This document shows positions 58,912-64,000 of a stretch of 64,000 bases of DNA, piece after piece. Position 1 is the stretch's first letter, and the number at the start of each line of letters is the position of its first letter. This stretch comes from Clostridia bacterium (GTDB lineage: Bacteria; Bacillota; Clostridia; Oscillospirales; Acutalibacteraceae), in assembly GCA_017410325.1 (NCBI GenBank), contig JAFQRA010000018.1:1-64000 (forward strand). Direction: 5' to 3'. Under the pieces are notes generated by a model. The model made no database searches and was not told where the DNA came from. It saw only the letters and a program-made list of their open reading frames with translations. The position numbers and the translations under genes were made by a program.

Positions 58912-60333
58912 TCAGTTGTTTTTATCGTTGAGCCTTTTTCTTATCAGCAGACCCGACAGCTTCTGCCAATCAAACGGAATGAGCGGATAAAGGTAGCATC
59001 GGCCGGTAACGGTTGAATTGAATGCTATAAGCGCAGTCGTTATCAGCAAACCTGCTATAAAGCCCCAAAGGTTGAACAGGGCAATCAGTACTATCATCAT
59101 CATTCTGCAAAGCTTGAAGGCGTAGCCCAATTCGTAGCTCGGCTGTGTAAAATTGGTTATTCCGACAAAAGCCATATAAAGCACCACCTCCGAAGAAAGC
59201 CAGCCCGACTGTACGGCAAATTCGCCCAGAACAAGTGCACCGACTATACTCAGTGAATTACTCAAAGCCGACGGTGTGTTCAGTGATGCAAGTTTCAATG
59301 CGTCAATGATGATTTCAACTATCAGCAGTTGTGCAAAGGGCGGAATAAGGTAATCATCCTGTATTTTGATGAATTCCAACCACGGCGGTATGACGCTCTC
59401 GTTCTGAATAAGAAGAAGCCAAACTGGTGTCAGAAGCAGTGTCAAAGCAAAAATCAGCATACGGATTATACGCAGATATGAGCCAATCAGTGCAGGGAAA
59501 TAATAATCGTTTGAGTCTTGCAGAAAATCGAATATTCCCGTCGGCACAATCATGGCAGACGGAGAATTGTCAACCATTATGACTATGCTTCCTTCGTTAA
59601 TGCTTGCTGCTGCAGCATCCGGTCTTTCCGTGTACCTTATTTTCGGAAAAGGGTTAAAATGCTGTTTTTTCAGTAACGCTTCCGCAAGTGAAGCCTGACC
59701 CATGGGCAGATTTTTGATTTTTACGCTGTCGATTTTTTCTTCAATTGACTTTAACGCTTTTTTGTCAACCTTATCATCGAGATAACATATAACGAGGTCT
59801 GTGTGTGAAAGCGTACCAACGTTTTTGTATTTTACGGTAAGCTGCGGATTTCTCATCCTTCGCCTTAGCAAAGCCGTGTTGAAAATCATTGTTTCGGTAA
59901 ATCCGTCGTGTGCACCGCGGAGCACCTTGTCGTTTTCGGGTTCGCCGACACTTCTTACGGGATAAGTTCTTGCATCTATGATTATTGCCTGCTCATAGCC
60001 TTCAATCATTATGCACAGAGCACCCGAAAGCACCATTGTTGTTACAACATCTATGCTGCCCGTTACATCGGTTTCTATATAGCTGATAAACTGATTGACA
60101 AAATCTCTGGCGGTCGGAGCACTTTTCAGCTTTTCCGCCGTTATTGCCTGAATGCCCTGAATTACCTTTACCATTGAGTCATCCTTGACCAGCCCGTCAA
60201 CAAAATACAGCTTCGCTTTTCTTTTTGCAAATTCGAAGTTTCGGCAGACAATGTCAAAGCTGTCATTCACACGAAGCTTACGGTCAATAAGGTCAATGCT
60301 GTTTTTGAAATCTTTTGAAAAATCCTGCGACAA
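58912..60333 (-). CDS. GerA/SpoVAF-family spore germination protein
   Basis: 473-aa membrane protein of the GerA family. Soluble N-terminal region (about 1-230) with ETDVTGSIDVVTTMVLSGA and VRSVGEPENDKVLRGAHDGFTETMIFNTALLRRR (the RGAHDGFTE signature), followed by five or six membrane helices (IIRMLIFALTLLLTPVWLLL, VVLYMAFVGITNF and others). GerA-type subunits form the nutrient germinant receptor; SpoVAF relatives sit in the dipicolinate channel. I cannot separate these without partners. The start is taken as TTG 60333, since GGAAGTGAT serves as ribosome site; a GTG at 60342 lies within it. Same operon as the two genes upstream. Confidence 0.85.
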   Translation of the reverse strand: MSQDFSKDFKNSIDLIDRKLRVNDSFDIVCRNFEFAKRKAKLYFVDGLVKDDSMVKVIQGIQAITAEKLKSAPTARDFVNQFISYIETDVTGSIDVVTTMVLSGALCIMIEGYEQAIIIDARTYPVRSVGEPENDKVLRGAHDGFTETMIFNTALLRRRMRNPQLTVKYKNVGTLSHTDLVICYLDDKVDKKALKSIEEKIDSVKIKNLPMGQASLAEALLKKQHFNPFPKIRYTERPDAAAASINEGSIVIMVDNSPSAMIVPTGIFDFLQDSNDYYFPALIGSYLRIIRMLIFALTLLLTPVWLLLIQNESVIPPWLEFIKIQDDYLIPPFAQLLIVEIIIDALKLASLNTPSALSNSLSIVGALVLGEFAVQSGWLSSEVVLYMAFVGITNFTQPSYELGYAFKLCRMMMIVLIALFNLWGFIAGLLITTALIAFNSTVTGRCYLYPLIPFDWQKLSGLLIRKRLNDKNN

Positions 60334-60386
60334 AACTATCACTTCCGTAAATCTTATTAATTGAATTTTGCCGCAAATAATGCATT

Positions 60387-61733
60387 TTATTCTCTGTATT
60401 CGTTATACATATTAATTATCGTGTTCCACGTTACGGGCCCTACGGCACCGTTTTCGGGAAGACCGTTTATCCTTTGAATAACCCTTACCGCATTTTCTGT
60501 TCCGGGGCCGTAAACTCCGTCAACGGTTACAAGCGGTACGGCAGGGTCGTTTCTTGCAATTGTGTTAATAAACGTCTGCAGCTGTTCAACAACCTTACCC
60601 ACGGCACCCGTAGTTATTAAATAACCCGGATAGAGCAGGCTGGAATAGCTTTTGTATTCATCGGGCAACGCACGGATTATAGCATCATAGGCATCCTGGA
60701 TAGCGTACCAGGTTTGTCTGCCGACAATGCCGTCCTGCGGCAAACCGAACTGTCTTTGAAACGCAAGCACGGCGTTGAGAGTATCGCTGCCGAAAATTCC
60801 ATCAATTGCTATGTCGGGCAGTGTATCGTAAAAAGAGGCGAGAAAATCCAGATAATACTGCAGTGTAGAAACGTCAATGCCCGTATTGCCCTGCTGAAGA
60901 ACTTCACGGAACTGTCTTTGAGCTTCGCTGATTGTAATACCCTCGGAATACAATTCCGAAAGCTTCTTAACGCCGTTATAAATCTGCTTGATTTTATACC
61001 ACGTTGCTTTTCCGACCTGACCGTCGGGTGTGAGGTTGAATATACGCTGAAACTGTTCTACGGCACGCCTTGTGGTCTCATCGAAAATTCCGTTAATCTG
61101 CGGTATTTTCGGTATTGAAGGATAGTTGGCGGCTATTCTGTTTAACTGCCTTTGAATTGTACGCACGTCTTCGCTTGATGAACCTAAACGCAGAATAATT
61201 CCGGGATAAGACGGTACGTTTGCGCTTATCGGTGCGTTTTGCACGATGTTGATATCATCGCCGTAATAATACTGCAGTATTTCATAAGGTACAAGTCCCT
61301 GTTCGGCAAGAGAAACCGTGCCCCATTGCGAGAGTCCGTCGCAGGTGACGGTTGTTCCGTTACAGTATGTGGTAAAATACGGCTGTATCTGGTTGCCCTT
61401 GGTGACGTAATCGTTGAAGATATCATCAACAATAAGGCTTATATTTTCAAATATTTCACGGTTGTTTATGAATTTCTGGTCGTACTGTGTTGAAGATGTT
61501 ATGTCAAAATCATAGCCTCTGCTTCGGTAAAACTCCGTATAATACCTGTTGAGTGCAAAGGATATAATTGCATAAATATTTGCTCTTAAAGCACTCTCGG
61601 GCCAGGTGGGATATATCTCGCTTGATGCAACGTTTTTGATATAGTCAGCAAACGGAAGTGTAATATTCTGTGCTGCTGAATCCGGTGCGCCGAGGTGTAC
61701 TGTTATCGTTTCGGGTACGGTAGGATTAGGCAT
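60387..61733 (-). CDS. SpoIID-like protein with three peptidoglycan-binding repeats
   Basis: 448-aa protein without signal peptide. Residues about 15-165 resemble the SpoIID/amidase-enhancer domain: ADYIKNVASSEIYPTWPESALRANIY (in parts), GLSQWGTVSLAEQG and ILQYYYGDDI, the SpoIID landmarks. Three PG_binding_1 units follow, each with an RxxQxxLxxL type opening and DGxFGxxT pattern: DVRTIQRQLN to TPDGQVGKATW, STLQYYLDFL to LPQDGIVGRQTW, and VEQLQTFINT to LPENGAVGPVTW. Probably acts on spore cortex or coat peptidoglycan. AGGAG precedes ATG 61733; a three-base gap joins it to the next gene upstream. Confidence 0.85.
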   Translation of the reverse strand: MPNPTVPETITVHLGAPDSAAQNITLPFADYIKNVASSEIYPTWPESALRANIYAIISFALNRYYTEFYRSRGYDFDITSSTQYDQKFINNREIFENISLIVDDIFNDYVTKGNQIQPYFTTYCNGTTVTCDGLSQWGTVSLAEQGLVPYEILQYYYGDDINIVQNAPISANVPSYPGIILRLGSSSEDVRTIQRQLNRIAANYPSIPKIPQINGIFDETTRRAVEQFQRIFNLTPDGQVGKATWYKIKQIYNGVKKLSELYSEGITISEAQRQFREVLQQGNTGIDVSTLQYYLDFLASFYDTLPDIAIDGIFGSDTLNAVLAFQRQFGLPQDGIVGRQTWYAIQDAYDAIIRALPDEYKSYSSLLYPGYLITTGAVGKVVEQLQTFINTIARNDPAVPLVTVDGVYGPGTENAVRVIQRINGLPENGAVGPVTWNTIINMYNEYRE

Positions 61734-61736
61734 AAT

Positions 61737-62408
61737 TTATCTCCTCACAGTTCCTGCATCGGTATCCATAATTACCTTGGAATTTAAACTGTCGGCTTTC
61801 GGCGTCATTGCGGCAGGCTGCATCGATTCAATTGAATCGAAGATCGGCACCCTGTCAAAAACAAGCGTTTCAAACTGCGGATGCGAAACCGTTACGGTGT
61901 AAGTAGTGTAGGGGATTTCTCCGCTTGCCGTAAGCGACAGTCTTTTGTCTTTGGCGGGAAGAACAATATTCTGTGCAATTCCGTCAATATCCGTATAGCT
62001 TTCGTTAAACAGATATCTTCCGTTTCTGAAATCCTTTTCTACCGTAACCTTTGCGTTCTGAATGGGAAATACCTGCTGCGAAGCGTAGGCCTGTATTCTG
62101 AGCTTGCCGCTTTTCGTGTTATCGGCGGTGAATTTGTCAACATTGTCGTAAAGCGGAGTGTTAGCGCTTGTTTCTTCAATAACCGATGACCCTGACGGTG
62201 AAGCAACGGTATCATTATTTCCGTCATATTCTCTCGGCATAGGTCTGTTGCTGACGTATGCCGCATTATATTTAGTTGTACGGTATACTTTTTCTTCTTT
62301 GGGTACGGTTTCGTTATTGTCCTGTTCGTAATATACCGTGCCGTGCTTTTTCGCATATTTTACGAGTTCCTGTCTGTATCTTTCTATCTGCTTGTCAAAG
62401 CTGTCCAA
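61737..62408 (-). CDS. Spore-cluster protein with carboxypeptidase-regulatory-like domain
   Basis: 223-aa protein, no signal peptide or membrane segment. N-terminal charged helix (FDKQIERYRQELVKYAKKHG), a low-complexity linker with many Asn/Ser/Thr, and from about residue 110 an Ig-like CarboxypepD_reg-type sandwich (LRIQAYASQQVFPIQNAKVTV, YLFNESYTDIDGIAQNIVLP). Start taken as TTG 62408, with GAGGAGTGAT as ribosome site; a GTG at 62417 is inside that site. First gene of the three-gene spore run; a coat or cortex role is inferred. CATATAAT at about 62441-62448 on the minus strand resembles a sporulation-sigma -10. Confidence 0.65.
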   Translation of the reverse strand: MDSFDKQIERYRQELVKYAKKHGTVYYEQDNNETVPKEEKVYRTTKYNAAYVSNRPMPREYDGNNDTVASPSGSSVIEETSANTPLYDNVDKFTADNTKSGKLRIQAYASQQVFPIQNAKVTVEKDFRNGRYLFNESYTDIDGIAQNIVLPAKDKRLSLTASGEIPYTTYTVTVSHPQFETLVFDRVPIFDSIESMQPAAMTPKADSLNSKVIMDTDAGTVRR

Positions 62409-62529
62409 TACAATCACTCCTCAATATATCTCTGGTAATCATTATATGTATTTGGTAAAATTGTGATAACTTTTATTTGTTGCAGGAAATCCTATAAAAT
62501 TTCGCATAAGTCTTTATATTTACAGAAAA

Positions 62530-62541
62530 ATATGTTATAAT
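62530..62541 (+). promoter_or_regulatory. Extended -10 promoter of purD
   Basis: TATGTTATAAT carries a TGN-extended -10 (TATAAT 62536-62541) without a good -35 and no purine riboswitch upstream. Confidence 0.5.
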
Positions 62542-62585
62542 ACATTGCTAAACGGAGAATTATATTCTTGAAAGGGGATTTAAAT

Positions 62586-63866
62586 ATGAAAGTACTTATG
62601 ATTGGCTCAGGCGGCAGAGAGCACGCCCTTGTAAAAAAACTGCTTGAAAGCGACAGAGTAGACAGCGTTATCTGCGCACCCGGTAACGGCGGTATTTCGC
62701 TTGATGCCGAATGCTTTAATGTTTCCGTTATGGATATCGACGGAATGATTTCACTTGCCGCGGAACAGAGCGTTGATTTTGTTTTCGTTGCACCCGATGA
62801 CCCGCTTGCAGCAGGTATGGTTGATGCTTTTGAAAAAGAAGGCTTTAAGTGCTTCGGTCCTTCGGCGGCTGCCGCAAGAATTGAAAGCAGTAAGGTCTTT
62901 TCTAAAAATCTTATGAAAAAATATGGTATTCCTACCGCTTCGTATGAGGTTTTCTCTGAAGCTGAAAAGGCAATTTCATATATTGAACAGCAAGGCAAAT
63001 TCCCCGTTGTCGTCAAGGCAGACGGTCTTGCACTCGGCAAAGGCGTTATCATTGCCGAAAATATGGCTGAGGCCGCTGATGCCGTTAAGTCAATAATGGA
63101 AGACAAGGTTTTCGGTGCATCAGGCAACAATATTGTCGTTGAGGAATTTCTCACGGGTCCCGAGGTTTCCGTGCTTGCATTTACTGACGGTAAAACCGTT
63201 GTTCCCATGGTTTCTTCAATGGACCATAAGAGAGCACTTGACGGCGACAAGGGTCTCAATACCGGCGGTATGGGCACCGTTGCGCCCAACCCGTTCTATA
63301 CAGATGAAACGGCAAAGGTATGTACAGAAACAATTTTTGAGCCTACGATAAAGGCTATGCAGGCTGAGGGCTGTCCCTTTAAGGGCTGTCTGTATTTCGG
63401 CCTTATGCTGACTCCCGACGGCCCCAAGGTAATTGAATACAATTCCCGCTTTGGTGATCCCGAAACTCAGGTTGTTCTTCCGCTGCTCAAAACGCCGCTT
63501 ATCGATGTTATCGAAGCCGTTGCCGACGAAAAGCTTGAGGAAATTTCCGTTGAATTTTCCGATGAGGCCTGTGCCTGTGTTATTCTGGCTTCGGGCGGTT
63601 ATCCCGGTTCGTATAAGAAGGGCTTTGAAATCAACGGTCTTGACGAAAAGGGTAACGTTGACGGTGCTACCGTTTATCACGCAGGTACAAAGTGTGAAAA
63701 CGGTAAAATTCTCACAAACGGCGGCAGAGTTCTCGGCGTAACCGCTAAGGCTGAAAGTCTTGAAAAAGCACTTGAAAAGGCTTATACCGCTGCCTCAAAA
63801 ATTGATTTTGATGGTGTACATAAGCGTAACGATATCGGTCAGAGAGCTTTGTCGGCTTTGAAATAA
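62586..63866 (+). CDS. purD: Phosphoribosylamine-glycine ligase
   Basis: 426-aa ATP-grasp enzyme of purine synthesis (GAR synthetase). Opening VLMIGSGGREHALVKKL, CAPGNGG, DFVFVAPDDPLAAG, the ATP-grasp PVVVKADGLALGKGVIIA, VEEFLTGPEVSVLAFTDG, DHKRALDGDKGLNTGGMGTVAPNP (read in parts), and GPKVIEYNSRFGDPETQVVLP are diagnostic. Length is normal. AAAGGGGAT lies before ATG 62586; a TTG 18 bases earlier is not used. No other pur genes are in the window. Confidence 0.96.
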   Translation: MKVLMIGSGGREHALVKKLLESDRVDSVICAPGNGGISLDAECFNVSVMDIDGMISLAAEQSVDFVFVAPDDPLAAGMVDAFEKEGFKCFGPSAAAARIESSKVFSKNLMKKYGIPTASYEVFSEAEKAISYIEQQGKFPVVVKADGLALGKGVIIAENMAEAADAVKSIMEDKVFGASGNNIVVEEFLTGPEVSVLAFTDGKTVVPMVSSMDHKRALDGDKGLNTGGMGTVAPNPFYTDETAKVCTETIFEPTIKAMQAEGCPFKGCLYFGLMLTPDGPKVIEYNSRFGDPETQVVLPLLKTPLIDVIEAVADEKLEEISVEFSDEACACVILASGGYPGSYKKGFEINGLDEKGNVDGATVYHAGTKCENGKILTNGGRVLGVTAKAESLEKALEKAYTAASKIDFDGVHKRNDIGQRALSALK

Positions 63867-63897
63867 TATTTTCTAATTTTTCTCGGAGGGATTGTAG

Positions 63898-64000
63898 ATG
63901 AGGAAAAACAAAAAAACAGCGAAGATTGCGGTTTCGCTGGTTTTGGTTGTTGCGATTATTGCTGCCGCAGTTATCTTTGTCAAGCGTGAAACCGACAACA
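63898..64000 (+). CDS. Truncated membrane-anchored/secreted protein (5' part only)
   Basis: Starts at ATG 63898 with TCGGAGGG upstream and runs off the window after 34 codons. The N-terminus is MRKNKKTAK followed by a long hydrophobic stretch (VSLVLVVAIIAAAVIF), then VKRETDN, typical of a signal anchor or signal peptide. No family can be named. Confidence 0.6.
   Translation, partial: MRKNKKTAKIAVSLVLVVAIIAAAVIFVKRETDN

Noticed and set aside
1-64000. tRNA, rRNA and tmRNA genes
   Set aside because: No intergenic stretch showed a T-loop GGTTCRANNCC with matching acceptor arms or rRNA-like sequence; a covariance search could still find a weak one.

Overview
The window looks like a chromosomal segment of a strictly anaerobic, spore-forming, carbohydrate-using Bacillota, probably a gut Clostridia of the Oscillospiraceae/Ruminococcaceae type. 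The evidence is indirect but consistent: strong GGAGG ribosome sites and TTGACA/TATAAT promoters, a SpoVB-type flippase, a GerA/SpoVAF-type germination protein and a SpoIID-like protein (spores), rubrerythrin with a PerR-type regulator and an NuoEF-like bifurcating complex (anaerobe), and GH13, GH27, GH95 and sialidase-like enzymes with two GPH-family sugar symporters (glycan use). No rRNA, tRNA, CRISPR array or prophage was found. Base composition is mixed; a few AT-rich genes (a glycosyltransferase, a tetratricopeptide-like XRE regulator, an OB-fold lipoprotein, and the RAYT plus AraC pair) stand out from their neighbours.

Layout. 1-246: a cluster of short GTAG-headed palindromes (REP-like). 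248-1787: trmN-rsmI RNA methylation operon. 1907-3268: secreted PHP-domain protein. 3332-6750: mgtE with a structured leader, followed by a GH13 enzyme. 6769-10984: a glycosyltransferase, glycogen phosphorylase with an odd lysine-rich tail, and MazF. 11269-15167 (minus): secreted beta-helix protein, xpt, GDPD, acyltransferase. 15246-17430: GPH symporter plus a small HEYGH membrane protein. 17484-19552: two lipoproteins and a small XRE regulator. 19615-20660: rubrerythrin-perR with a self-regulatory operator. 20760-24958: prs, a CDF metal exporter and a SpoVB flippase. 25031-29374: sialidase-like protein with alpha/beta hydrolase, then an ECF sigma/anti-sigma pair and an XRE regulator that share a promoter-like element. 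29432-32541: aconitase-isocitrate dehydrogenase. 32623-34950: GH95 fucosidase. 35101-42727 (plus): ftsK, YgiQ, a ComEC-like hydrolase with DUF3006, zinc-ribbon membrane proteins, a phosphoesterase. 42843-46054: fucO, then rpsB-tsf with an enlarged EF-Ts. 46172-48011: ArsC-like protein and a second GPH symporter. 48233-53193: three-gene NuoE/NuoF/NuoG-GltD complex without hydrogenase or formate dehydrogenase domain, best matched by the Stn-type bifurcating transhydrogenase. 53251-54691: RAYT transposase carrying two halves of a REP-like palindrome inside its own gene, then an AraC regulator. 54733-58803 (minus): GH27 with a nested domain, two phosphatases. 58912-62408 (minus): spore cluster. 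62586-64000: purD and a truncated gene.

How the parts work together. GH95 and FucO fit fucose release and 1,2-propanediol formation, GH27 and GH13 feed hexoses, and GlgP mobilises glycogen. Aconitase-Icd provides the oxidative branch to 2-oxoglutarate, and the Stn-like complex would balance NADH, NADPH and ferredoxin. The most interesting structural signals are the linked RAYT/REP-like elements (gene plus palindromes with the same stem-loop plan 53 kb apart), the mgtE leader RNA, the rpsB promoter embedded in a 12-bp palindrome, and domain insertions in EF-Ts and GH27. All calls are from reading the sequence; no database search was run.
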